DNA of 64,000 nucleotides from Neisseria weixii (lineage in GTDB: Bacteria; Pseudomonadota; Gammaproteobacteria; Burkholderiales; Neisseriaceae). The notes beneath the pieces were generated by a model. The model did not search any database. It worked only from the letters and a program-made list of their open reading frames with translations, and was not told where the DNA came from. Location: contig NZ_CP023429.1 of the NCBI RefSeq assembly GCF_002327085.1, positions 1,054,001 to 1,118,000 on the forward strand, written 5' to 3'. Shown here one piece after another: positions 45,253-55,408 of the stretch (the stretch's first letter is position 1; each line of letters starts with the position of its first letter). Position numbers and translations under genes: made by a program.

Positions 45253-45375
45253 ATGCCGTCTGAAAAATCTTATCAATTTTTCAGACAGCATTAATTTCAA
45301 ATCCATAGAACGCGTGCGTGCTGGGGCACATACCCTACCTGTGGATTTTAGGTTTCATGCAGGCTACGGTTTGCT
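45253..45375. repeat. Composite unit: inverted DUS hairpin plus 75-bp repeat (copy 2)
   Basis: The hairpin ATGCCGTCTGAAAAAT / ATTTTTCAGACAGCAT (one changed base in the right arm) spans 45253-45291; the repeat follows at 45303-45375. It ends three bases from the stop of the immunity gene at 45378. Confidence 0.78.
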
Positions 45376-45377
45376 TG

Positions 45378-45755
45378 CTACCAACCATCATTTTCAGCTT
45401 CTTTTAACCAAGTATCAAAATCAGTAAAAACTTCATAATTTTCCGTATTTTCTAAATTGACTACAATAACTTTGGGATTACCTGAAATATCCTCCCCGTC
45501 AAAATAAGCTTCCCATTCACCGTAGTTCGCAAATGGAATAGCATTATTTGATATTGAAGAATTAAATTTTCTATATCTGTAGGCAATTTCAGCACCTTCT
45601 GTACCATAATCTTCAAACCACCAAGGAAAAAAGTATTTTTCATCATAATTAATGGTATTAGTTGACTGGGAGAGATCTAAATAACTCTTTGGATATTTAA
45701 ATCCAGACGGTAACATTTCTTTCGGATAGGGAGTAAATTTATCTTGTCTTACCAT
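45378..45755 (-). CDS. TpsI immunity protein of cassette 4 (SMI1/KNR4-like)
   Basis: 125 residues, acidic and aromatic: FPWWFEDYGTEGAEIAYRYR, then PFANYGEWEAYFDGEDISGN and a C-terminal NYEVFTDFDTWLKEAENDGW. The pattern suggests the SUKH (SMI1/KNR4) immunity superfamily, but I am not certain. Its start overlaps the end of the repaired toxin reading frame by 17 bp, the usual toxin-immunity arrangement. AT-rich compared with the Tps backbone. Confidence 0.7.
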   Translation of the reverse strand: MVRQDKFTPYPKEMLPSGFKYPKSYLDLSQSTNTINYDEKYFFPWWFEDYGTEGAEIAYRYRKFNSSISNNAIPFANYGEWEAYFDGEDISGNPKVIVVNLENTENYEVFTDFDTWLKEAENDGW

Positions 45756-47838
45756 TTTTAATTACCTTTACATCGTAAATACTGCCATTAGGGAATTTTT
45801 GACTCCAACCTGTTGGAACTCCTTTTTGACTTTCTTGGTTTTTAATTCTAAATTGAACAGCTTCTCCCAAGTTTTGGGCAATTTTCCCTTGTACTGAATG
45901 GTTCTGGCACGTTCAATTGGAATAGGGTCATTAAAATTATGAACATTCGCTTCAACCTTAACCCTGCTTCGCGAGCAGCAAGTATACGGGTATTATCCAA
46001 ACTGGTTGGAGCCCTATCAGGCATATTTACTACATCTACAGGTTCACCAATCCATTTATTTTGTTTTTTCATTTCTGTAACTATCGAATCATAATTGTAA
46101 TCCGTTCCTCGCTTCTGATAACTTACGGTTGCCTGAGAAAAAGATGTTCGCGTAGGGTCAATGGTCTGTTTGCCTATAGGCAAAACATAATCACCATTAG
46201 GGGATTTGATCAATTTATTTCCCCCAGCCATCTCCCCATCAACAGTCGACATAACCCGCTGCCCCAAAGTCTGGCTAAATTCCCTGCCGCCCACCTTCAA
46301 ACTCTTGTTTCCCAAAAGCTTGACGGCAACGGTCTTGGTCGCTTTACCAATCCCCAAGCCCATCAGTTCAAACTCAGGATACACCGGAATAAGGCCGACT
46401 TCTCCGGTGCGTATGCCTCCTAATTTGCTGATGTTCGTCAACGGAACTTCTTTGTCAAACATAAAGCCTTCTTTGGCTCTGCCGGATTGCTGAACGATTG
46501 AGGCCAAGCTTTCCACTTGGTTTTTAAAGTCCTTACGTACCTTGGCATCGGATTGATAGGCTTTGATGAATTCAGGGCTCGCAGCCAGAGCATCCATCTG
46601 TTTCAGACGGTTTACTGCAATCAGGCCGTCTGAAATAGGGTGATCGGCTCCTACTTTATCCAAATATTGCAAGATTGGTGAAGATGGTTTGCCAAGCCCT
46701 GAAGGAATGGCAGCCAATTGCTGTTTGGTATAAGCAACAGATTGTTTTGCTTCGTTCTGTTTGGCCGTACATGCTTCAATTGAACCATATACCGAACAAG
46801 CTTGTGCCAATTCACGATTGCGGCGTTTGCTGATTTCTTCAAGTGCTTTGGCTGCTTTAGTATAACAGCGTGCGCCTTTTCCTTGGCATTGGGCAATCTC
46901 TTGATGATATTTAGACCAGTCTTTCGGAAGGAGATAATTATTCTCTACCGCATTCTGCCCCGCCGCAGCACCGATTTGTGCGTTCAAAGCCGAACCACCG
47001 GCCAAACCGCCCGATACCGTGCCGAATACCGCCGATAAGTCGCTGACCAGTGTCTTTTCCTGCTCACCCAATATGCTCGGATTGGCTGCTGCCTCCTCGC
47101 CAAACAGGGTTTGTGTGATGGCTTTGGCCGCGAGTTCGCTGCCCGCGCCGCTGACGGCACCGGCTTCAAAGCTGCCGCCGTTTACAACGGCCAATACGCC
47201 GCTGTTGACAGCATGGGCAAGCAGTTGTAGTGCTTCGTTCGGATGGCTGCCGTTTTGACCGAAAGTTTGGCCGATCAGTTGGGCGGTGTAGGGGCTCGCG
47301 CTGTTCACCGCTGCCTGAATTTCGCTTTGGCCGCCCAGTATGCCGGTAATCAGCGTGGTGCCTGCGTTTAAGGCGCGGACTTTCCTGCCGCCGGTTTCCC
47401 ATGCTTTCACATTCTCCCGTGCTTCGTTCAGACGGCCTTGTGCGGCATCAATATCGCTTTGATTGCCGCTGAAGGTTGCCCCCATCAGTTCTGTTTCGGC
47501 ATTGCTGAGGGCTTCTTGGGCTTTGGCCAGTTGGTTTTGGCGGTAAACCGATACGGCTGAAGCCACATCTGCCGTGGCCTTCGCCACAATCTGCTGTTTC
47601 TCCGTAATTTTGGCCAAATCGGGCAGGGCGGCAACGGTGCGGTGGGCGCTGCTGCTGTCGCTGTGGATGCCTAATTCCTGCACGGTGGTGTCTTTACCGG
47701 CTATGTTCAGACGGCCTTCGCTCAGGGTAGCGTAGGTGATGCTGTTGTCGCCGCCTTTTTCGTATTGCGGTAAAGACGGGCTGAAGCTGCTGCCGTCGGT
47801 GTAGCCCGGTTCATTGTCGGGGTTTTCACCATAGTTGC
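45739..47838 (-). pseudogene. tpsC: Silent tpsC cassette 4 (TpsA 3' region with its own toxin)
   Basis: 5'-truncated copy of the tpsA 3' end without a start signal. It begins in the YGENPDNEPGYTDG region, contains the same backbone family as tpsA (SVYRQNQLAKAQEALSNAET), a VENN boundary (GQNAVENN) and then a unique toxin. The toxin end includes PVDVVNMPDRAPTSLDNTR, a ParB/sulfiredoxin-like pattern. As sequenced the frame ends at 45848; one extra G at two GGG runs (near 45965 and 45876) restores VKVEANVHNFNDPIPIERAR, then LPKTWGEAVQFRIKNQES, and a stop at 45739. Expression would need recombination into tpsA. Confidence 0.8.
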
Positions 47839-47860
47839 TTATTTGAGGTAAAGAAAAAAG

Positions 47861-47984
47861 GCCGTCTGAAAGCTTGGGAGTGTTTTTCAGACGGCATTAA
47901 ATTCAAATCCATAGAACGCGTGTGTGCTTTGGGCACACACCCTACCTGTGGATTTTAGGTTTCATGCAGGCTACGGCTTGCTAC
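47861..47984. repeat. Composite unit: inverted DUS hairpin plus 75-bp repeat (copy 3)
   Basis: Hairpin of GCCGTCTGAA (47861) and TTCAGACGGC (to 47895); repeat at 47909-47984. The repeat overlaps the last 10 codons of the immunity gene ending at 47955 and supplies its stop. Confidence 0.78.
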
Positions 47985-48413
47985 ACGCTCTTCCCAGATT
48001 TCTTCAGGAATATAATAGGGTGACCCTAATTCTTCTTTCGTTAAGCTACTGATTCCACGCATATATAAACCAGGCCAGCTATCTTCCTCAGGAATATAAG
48101 CAAATTCGATATTAAATTTACCATTTTCCTGTAAAGTAACTTGGCATTGAGTCCAAGGGGTAGTTTGAAATAATGGAAGTTTTTGCAAATTTTCTAACAA
48201 GCCGACTATTTCATCATCAATTTCTTGAATGGGATTGTCCCACCCTTGATAAAAATTATGTTCAGTACCGTCTTGATCAAACCAGCGTGTACCAGCTTGC
48301 GTAACATTATCGTAAATTCTCGCGAGAAAAACTATTTTTTGAGTTTCTGTTGGCATAATTGACCATAGCAATTTTCCAATTTTTTGATAGATTATCTGAT
48401 CTTGTTCTAACAT
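47955..48413 (-). CDS. TpsI immunity protein of cassette 3 (YezG/DUF600-like)
   Basis: 152 residues. MLEQDQIIYQKIGKLLWSIM followed by KIVFLARIYDNVTQAGTRWF resembles the YezG (DUF600) antitoxin family, known to neutralise YeeF-type nuclease toxins; the cognate toxin upstream is indeed a nuclease. It lies 3 bp after cassette 3. The C-terminal EERVASRSLHET is encoded by the intergenic repeat unit, so the natural end may have been replaced. Confidence 0.75.
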   Translation of the reverse strand: MLEQDQIIYQKIGKLLWSIMPTETQKIVFLARIYDNVTQAGTRWFDQDGTEHNFYQGWDNPIQEIDDEIVGLLENLQKLPLFQTTPWTQCQVTLQENGKFNIEFAYIPEEDSWPGLYMRGISSLTKEELGSPYYIPEEIWEERVASRSLHET

Positions 48414-48416
48414 ATT

Positions 48417-51400
48417 CTATTTTCCTGTCGAAGTATTTTTTAAATTAATACTATCTAAGGTTAAACCATCTATAGTTTGATGAATGATAAAGCTATTGGG
48501 TCTCTTGCTGCTACCCGAATAAACAGGTTCAATTTTGACCTGAACTTTTCCTCCGGAACTTAATACATTTTTCCATTGTTGTTCAAGCTTATACCATTCT
48601 CCACTTGCTCCATTCAATTTGGCATCCATCGGTACTAAATTTACACCTTCACCCGGACCGCCGAACATTGAAGCAATCAGATGGCCGCCGCAGTCACTAC
48701 CTTGTCTACATTCCCTCCCTGAAACACTTTGTTGGTATGAATTTCTATCCCAAGCGTCAAGTTTTAAATCTGCTGTTACCTCTTTGACACGCTTTTGTGA
48801 ATCGGTTGCATAAGTATAACCGTTTTCAAATTCATATACGGTATTGGCTTCCGGTTTATTCGCAAGTTTATTCCAGTCCCCTTTCTTTCCTCTAACCAGT
48901 TGTGTCCTTGATGAGCTCGGTGTAGTTGAGTTTGATACGTTTGGTCTATTGGTCGATGTGGTATTTTTAACAAGTTGACCATTACTAGCCATTGCGAGCT
49001 GATTGCTATGACCTAATGATCCCTGAACTTGTTGAAGCACATCCGAGAGAGCAGCTCGTACCTCTCCCCAGTTATTGTTTCTAGAGGCACGCTCAACCAT
49101 TTTATTAAACACAGCACGGCTAATTCTTAAGCCTTTGCCTGCAGGAGGGAATATATCAGCTGCAGCAAAGATGTAATCGGCTGCATTTTGAGCTTCTTTT
49201 GCCCCTTTGATGGTGCTAACAACCGGTATCCAATCTCCTAGATACTCATAAATCAGCTTTCCATTTTCTCTGCCATAGTTGGCTCTTACAGTGCTGAGCT
49301 TCCTACTGCAAGCTTCTACAGATAAGCCTTTGCAATAATGGCTTTTCTCAAAATTATCCAAAATGGACTTTTGGATGGCTCCGCAATTGGCTAGTGGCGT
49401 AGGGGAAGTACAACCACTGTCGTTATTCTCCACTGCATTCTGCCCCAACACCCCGCCAATCTGCGCGTTCAACGCCGCACCGCCGTCTCCGGTCGCGCCC
49501 ACGATGGACGCAATCACACCGGTAGTGGATTTGATTTCGTCTTTGATGTGCTCGGGCAGCAGGTTGGGATTGAATTCGCCCGTTTGCGGATCGATGGCGG
49601 TTTGGCCGTCGTTATACTGCTGCGACAGGTATTGTGCGGCTTTCTCGGCTGCAACGGCCGCCGAGCCGCCGCTTAAAGGGTCGCCGCCGTTAATATAGCT
49701 TAAGGTGGCGCCTAAGAGGAAGTGGCCGACCATTTGGGCGGTTTCGTTTCGGCTTTCTCCGTGGCCGAAGGTGTTGCCGATGGCGGCTGCGGCGTAGGGC
49801 GACAGGGTGTCGGCGGCGGTTTGCAGGTTGGTTTTGCCGCCGAGTATGCCGGTGAGCAAAATCGTGCCGGCGTTCACTGCGCGGGATTTGCTGCCGCCTA
49901 TGCCCCAGTTTTGGGCTTCGGTGTCGGCATGGCGGTAGGCTTCGGATTCGCTGATCAAGACAGCCTGGCGTTCGCTGTCGCTCAGTCGGCTGAAGGCTTC
50001 GTAGCTGCCGTCGTTTCGTGCTTTCAGACGGCCTTCAAACTCTGCTTCGGCTTTGGCTTTGTCTTCGGCGGCGGCTTTTTGGCGGTTGCCGCTGAAGGTA
50101 CGCGCAGCCGATACGATGTCGGTGGTGGCCTTCGCCACAATCTGCTGTTTCTCCGTAATCTTGGCCAAATCGGGCAGGGTGGCAACGGCTCTGTGCGCAC
50201 TGCCTCTGTCGCTGTGGATACCTAGTTCCTGTACGGTGGTGTCTTTACCGCCTATGTTCAGACGGCCTTCGCTCAGGGTGGCGTAGGTGGTGCTGCCGTC
50301 GCTGCCTTTTTCGTATTGCGGTAAAGACGGGCTGAAGCCGGTGCCGTCGGTGTAGCCCGGTTCCTTGTCGGGGTTTTCACCATAGCCGCCGCTTAAGCCG
50401 ACATTAGACGCGCTGTAGCTGCTTTGGTTTTGAATGTTTTCAAAGGTAAAGCGGTTGGCGGTCAGTTCGTTTTGCTCTTTCGGCGCGGTGGAGGCAATCG
50501 CGCCGCCTTTGAGGTGGACGCTGTCGGCGTTGATGTGATAGCCGCCGTCGCCGGCGAAGAGGCCGGATTGGACGGATACGGTGTCGCTGCTGCCCGAGGC
50601 TTTGCTTTGGCTGAAGTTGCCCGAGGCTTCCCATGCGGTGCCGAAGGATACTTGAACGCGTACGCCCGCGCCGGTCTGTTTGTTTTCCTGCTCGATATGG
50701 TCTTGAACGCTTTCGATGTTCAGACGGCCTTTGACATCGGCATCGATGCGCTTGGCGGTGGAGGTTGCCCCTTTGAGTGTGGTGTCGCCTTGGCTGGCCA
50801 ATTGGATGTTGTCGGCTTTGAGGGCGGTGTGGTCGTGGGTTTGGGCGAGATAGTGGTTTTTGCCTTTGCTGCCGCCCACTTCACCATAGGCGTACACACC
50901 GGTTTGCGCGCCCACGGAAACGCCTACGCCCACCGATGCCCCGAGGCTGCTGTTTTTGCCGTCGGCGCTTTGGGCGGATTGGCCGGATTCGAGGATGAGG
51001 TCTTTGGCCGAATCTAAGCGCAGGGTGTCGGCGGCTGTGGCACGGGTGTGCTGCAGTCGGATACCGCCCTCGGTGGAACGGATATTGAGGTCGCCGCCGG
51101 CGTTCAACACATTGCCCTGACTGAGGCTTTGGCTTTGGTCTTGGCTGCTGTTGGCGGTTTTGAAGCCGAAGCCGACTTCTGCTTTGGCCAATGCGCCGCC
51201 GCTGCTGGCGGTGTTGTAGGCGGAATAGGCCTGTGCGCCGGCCGCCAGCGTTTGCAGTGCCTGAGTGCGGTCGTCGGCTTTGCTCTTCACCGCGCCTTCG
51301 GCGGCATTCACCAAATCAATCAGCGGCGAGGATATTTTGGCAAAGGTGCCGATTTTGACATCGCGCTCGGCTTGGTGGCTGCTGCTGAGGTTGCGGGCGG

Positions 51401-51711
51401 CCAATACGTCAACGCTTTTGGCGGTGATATTGAGGTCTTTTGCTGCCAATACATCGGCAACCTGCTGGGTGTAGTTGCCCTCGGCCTGAATATGGACATG
51501 ACCGCCCAAACTGCCGATTTGCGATTTGACCTGCTCGACTTGCCTGCTGTTGCTGTCTTGGCGGTTTTTCATCCAACCGGCGAAGTGTTCGGTATCGGAA
51601 ATCACCGCCGTGCCGATGCCGCTGGTGGTTTGGCGTTCGGATTGGTTTTGGCTGTTTTGGGTGGAGCGGATGTTGATGTCGCGGCCTGCAATCAGGGTAA
51701 CGTCGTCTTGG
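48417..51711 (-). pseudogene. tpsC: Silent tpsC cassette 3 with DNA/RNA non-specific endonuclease toxin
   Basis: Longest cassette, open from 51711 to 48417. Its first 1,326 bp (51711-50386) appear identical to tpsA 59125-57800. It then changes to the second backbone family (RTFSGNRQKAAAEDKAKAEA), passes a VENN motif (GQNAVENN) and ends in a nuclease: DCGGHLIASMFGGPGEGVNL with the catalytic His in GGHLIA, then WYKLEQQWKNVLSSGGKVQV. This is the Endonuclease_NS_2/NucA-like beta-beta-alpha-metal pattern. No signal peptide or start signal, so it is silent until recombined into tpsA. Confidence 0.85.
50386..51711. repeat. 1,326-bp direct repeat shared with tpsA (57800-59125)
   Basis: Constant offset of 7,414; sequences appear identical throughout and differ immediately outside both ends. 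One copy in silent cassette 3, one in tpsA. Such a tract is an efficient substrate for RecA-dependent cassette switching. Confidence 0.9.
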
Positions 51712-51720
51712 ACTAAAGAA

Positions 51721-51896
51721 ATGCCGTCTGAAAAGTTGGAATTTTTCAGACGGCATTGAATTCAAATCCATAGAACGCGTGCGTGTTGGCGCACATACCC
51801 TACCTGTGGATTTTAGGGTTCATGCGTGCTACGGCTTGCTGGCGTACATATTCTACCTGTAGATTTTAGATTTCATGTAGGTTACGGCTTGCTTAC
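51721..51896. repeat. Composite unit: inverted DUS hairpin plus one full and one partial 75-bp repeat (copy 4)
   Basis: Hairpin ATGCCGTCTGAAAAG...TTTTTCAGACGGCAT at 51721-51756, full repeat 51768-51840, then a diverged partial copy (ACCTGTAGATTTTAGATTTC type) to 51896 that overlaps the end of the immunity gene at 51882. Confidence 0.76.
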
Positions 51897-52355
51897 TGGA
51901 AACAGTGGATGTTCCTCATCCCATCCTAATCCGTAGTCCTCAAAAATCTTTTCTAGTGCTTCAATCAAGGAAGCATTAAGTTCAGGTGGCTGCGAGCCAG
52001 GACTTTGCTCAAATGCTTCTGGATGATATTGGCGTAAAAATGCCATGCCTTTTACACTTAGACCAAAATGTGAATCAATCCAAATGACAGATTCACCATC
52101 ATATGGATGATTTACTGCCAACGTGTGACAAAAATCTTTGATTCCATCATAAGAATATTCATCTGATTTGGTTAGGATGGTTTCTGGATAGATTATTGCC
52201 AAATCACAGATAACAATTCTATATATGAAATCAACAGCGCATTGTCGTTCGAATCTACTACAATCGCGTAAAATCCATGCAATAGTAATAGGCTCCAATG
52301 CTAAAACTTCTAAGAAAAATTGTGCTTGTTCTGCAAACTTTTTGTTCATTTTCAT
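51882..52355 (-). CDS. TpsI immunity protein of cassette 2
   Basis: 157 residues, soluble, acidic. Starts MKMNKKFAEQAQFFLEVLAL and contains WILRDCSRFERQCAVDFIYR and WIDSHFGLSVKGMAFLRQYH. No family recognised. It follows the toxin after 2 bp. Its last residues (PVSKP) and stop come from the repeat unit. Confidence 0.68.
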   Translation of the reverse strand: MKMNKKFAEQAQFFLEVLALEPITIAWILRDCSRFERQCAVDFIYRIVICDLAIIYPETILTKSDEYSYDGIKDFCHTLAVNHPYDGESVIWIDSHFGLSVKGMAFLRQYHPEAFEQSPGSQPPELNASLIEALEKIFEDYGLGWDEEHPLFPVSKP

Positions 52356-52357
52356 AA

Positions 52358-53194
52358 TTACTTATTACCTAAGCTTGGAAATTTAAATTTTAATAATGGC
52401 TTATTACCATTTAAAGATGTCAACCTAGGTGACTTATGAATTTCTACTGTGGCAGTATTCATATCAGTTGCTGCGCTTGCCTTGCCAGCAGGCCGATATG
52501 CAATGGTTGAACCGTCTGGCAATCTTGCATTCCAGCAACCCACACAATTACCATGATTCATTTGCATACCCTTGCGTAATTCTTCCTGAGTCGGTTTCCT
52601 CCCTAAAAATGTTTCGGCAAATTTTTCAGCCGTAGAGTTAGGATTTTGAGAAGCAGGCATAGTTCTCGGTGTCCCTAATTTACCTATCGGTGTACCTGGC
52701 AACTTCCCCTTTTTCAATTCATTTGCCAACTGCCCAGCCCTTGCCAGCTCAGTTTGAATACGATGAGTTCTTGTTTCTTGAACATTCCTATCCACCCGCT
52801 CACGGTTTTCCAGCCTGTTTCCACCGCCGCTTTGAACATTTTCCAAACCATATTGCTGTTTGAAGTAGGCTTCATCCAGCTTTTGGTTACTGTTGCTCTC
52901 GGTTTGTCGGGGCTTACCTGCTGTACTCAGACGTTCGGCTGCATGAGATTTTGCCACGGTTTTTTTAGCAATGTTTCCACCTCTACCGCCTGCCGCCATT
53001 TCCATTTGGAAACGGGCTTCCTCGGGTGTTTGGCCGTCATTCACCGCCCATTGCCGCTGAACAGCAACAAAACCACTGTCTCCGCTATGGATAATCGGGT
53101 TTGCCGTTGGCAGCCAGTCCCGTTGTTCCGCGCGGATAAACTCTGATTTTTCATACGGCGGAAGCAAGAGTAGGGTGTGTGCCTCAGCACGCAC
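52358..53194 (-). pseudogene. tpsC: Silent tpsC cassette 2 (short, toxin-proximal)
   Basis: Homology to tpsA begins only at PPYEKSEFIRAEQRDWLPTA (about 53161), the region shortly before the tpsA toxin, and continues to EEARFQMEMAAGGRGG. It therefore lacks a VENN motif and contains only the linker plus toxin. The toxin end has FLGRKPTQEELRKGMQMNHG, then NCVGCWNARLPDGSTIAYRP, with conserved-looking Cys/His; activity unknown. Directly upstream (53170-53200) is an inverted copy of the core of the 75-bp repeat. The apparent start codon lies in that repeat and is unlikely to be used. Confidence 0.75.
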
Positions 53195-53246
53195 GCGTTT
53201 TAACAGTATACAGGGTATCTGGATTTAGCTTTTATGAGGAGAATGA

Positions 53247-53408
53247 ATGCCGTCTGAAAAATTTGACAACTTTTCAGACGGCATAGGGTTATAGGCCATA
53301 GAACGCGTGCGTGCTGGGGTACACACCCTACACATGGATTTTAGGTTTCATGCAGGCTACGGCTTGCTACCTGTGAATTTTAGAGTTCATGCAGGTTACG
53401 GCTTGCTG
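53247..53408. repeat. Composite unit: inverted DUS hairpin plus full and partial 75-bp repeat (copy 5)
   Basis: Hairpin ATGCCGTCTGAAAAA...TTTTCAGACGGCAT at 53247-53284, full repeat 53296-53370, partial repeat to about 53408 next to the immunity gene ending at 53430. Confidence 0.76.
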
Positions 53409-53429
53409 CCGAGGTTAAAAATACAGTCG

Positions 53430-53881
53430 CTACGCTTGCTTACTGATATAAAAATTTGTTTTGGAATCTGAGAAGTCTAGGTAACAGCATTCTGTTTCTT
53501 GTTTTTCATTTACTACAGTAGAAATTGGATAATTCAACAGTTTTATGCCTAAATCATCTACTTCAATGTTATTGAGACTTATAAAATTGATTTTTTTTAA
53601 ATAGTTAATTATTTCATCATTTGTTTTTCCTATCCAATTTAGATAATTTTGTTCTTCAATACTAAATTTATTAGGGCTGAATATTTCCATAGCTAATAAT
53701 TTATTTTCCTTATCATAAAAGCAATGTACTCCTAAATCTGGAATACATCCATGGTGTTAATTGAGTTCGGGGACTTTTTTACTTCCTTTACCTGTGAGGA
53801 AAAAAAATGACGAATTTCTGCACGGGAGGTATCGTTGGAAACAGCAAAGTAGTTTTTTTGAGAACAAAGATATATTTTCAT
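53430..53881 (-). CDS. TpsI immunity protein of cassette 1 (one frameshift as sequenced)
   Basis: ATG at 53881 encodes MKIYLCSQKNYFAVSNDTSR and runs to NTMDVFQI-stop. The longer frame (53690-53430) has MEIFSPNKFSIEEQNYLNWI and YISKQA. Adding one T (GATTGT for GATGT near 53753) fuses them through MDCIPDLGVHCFYDKENKLL into about 150 residues. No family recognised. It starts nine bases after the cassette 1 stop and is AT-rich, as usual for immunity genes. Confidence 0.65.
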
Positions 53882-53890
53882 TTTATTTTC

Positions 53891-55408
53891 CTATTTGGCA
53901 CTTTTAAAAGATTCTGGGTCTAGTGTTTTTGAATATTTGAGCATTTCATTTATAGCTTCATCATATTTACTACCAAATTTAGATCTAATATCTTTTACGT
54001 CCATATCAATCGCTTCTTGAAGTTTTCCTTGGTTTAATAAGCTTTTTTGCTTTGCTCTGTATGCTTCTGCTTCAGGAGAGCGTCCATAACTTTGAGTTAA
54101 TCTATGATCTCCTGGCTCCATCTGAATAGCAGGACCATTTTCGCTGCTAATAGGCGCGCCTTTATAACAAGCTTGTGCGGGGCAATGATGAGAATCAAGT
54201 CCGTCATTAGCAGGCTTTTTAGTTTCAGAATGCGCACCACCTTTATATTGATTAGGCTTACTAGCCACCGCCTGACTAGGAATCTCACCCTTCGGCACTT
54301 TAATGCTGCCACCATTTCCAGCTACCGACAGCATAACATTATCATGCTTCAGCTCATTAGCCATCACTTGGAAATAACGGAAGGCTTCTGATGTCTTACC
54401 ATGCTTCAGCAAATCAACCGTTTTATCCAAAGCGTTTGCTGCCGTTTTTCCCAATCTTTCAAATGGCACAATGGCAATAAATGCCAGCATCTTACCTTCC
54501 GCCGTTTCCGCTTGGGCATAAGTGCTGCCGAAATCATATATCGGGAACAAGCTTGCCAAGAGGGTATCGACTACCGGTGCACCGATATATTTTGCAGCAA
54601 CCATTTCTCCGCGTTCATAGCGTTGACGGAGTCGTTCGCATTCTGCTTTGGTTTTGCAGCCTGAGGTTTTAAGCAGTTCGGCTTTGGGATTTACCAGGAG
54701 ACTATTATTCTCCACCGCATTCTGCCCCAACACCCCGCCAATCTGCGCGTTCAACGCCGCTCCGCCGTCGCCGGTCGCGCCCACGATGGCCGCAATCACA
54801 CCCGTGGTGGATTTGATTTCTTCTTTAATCTGCTCGGGCAAGAGGTTGGGGTTGAATTCGCCCGTCTGCGGGTCGATGGCGGTTTGGCCGTCATTGTACT
54901 GCTGCGACAAATATTGCGCCGCTTTTTCGGCGGCAACGGCTGCACTGCCGCCGCTTAACGGGTCGCCGCCGTTGATGTAGGCCAGTGTCGCGCCCAAGAC
55001 GAAGTGGCCGACCAGTTGGGCGGTTTCGTTTTGATTGGCTCCGTGGCCGAAGGTGTTGCCGATGGCGGCTGCGGCGTAGGGCGACAGGGTGTTGGCGGCG
55101 GTTTGCAGGTTGGTTTTGCCGCCGAGTATGCCGGTGAGCAGAATGGTGCCGGCGTTCACTGCGCGGGATTTGCTGCCGCCTATGCCCCAGTTTCGGGCTT
55201 CGGTGCCGGCATGGCGGTAGGCTTCGGATTCGCTGATCAAGACAGCCTGGCGTTCGCTGTCGCTCAGTCGGCTGAAGGCTTCGTAGCTGCCGTCGTTTCG
55301 TGCTTTCAGACGGCCTTCAAACTCTGCTTCGGCTTTGGCTTTGTCTTCGGCGGCGGCTTTTTGGCGGTTGCTGCTGAAGGTGCGCGTAGGGTGGGCATTC
55401 ATGCCCAC
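53891..55408 (-). pseudogene. tpsC: Silent tpsC cassette 1 with SHH-type nuclease toxin
   Basis: Second backbone family (RTFSSNRQKAAAEDKAKAEA) up to the VENN motif (GQNAVENN), nearly the same as cassette 3 in this part. A unique pre-toxin region is followed by DGLDSHHCPAQACYKGAPIS, EPGDHRLTQSYG and MLKYSKTLDPESF, which match the SHH family of HNH-like polymorphic toxin nucleases (S-H-H motif). The ATG at 55408 lies in a small hairpin (GTGGGCAT...ATGCCCAC) and is not preceded by a leader, so the cassette is probably silent. Confidence 0.82.

Noticed and set aside
52358-53194. Cassette 2 as an independently expressed gene starting at 53194.
   Set aside because: The start codon lies in a repeat core, with no ribosome site and no secretion signal; homology to tpsA begins downstream of it.
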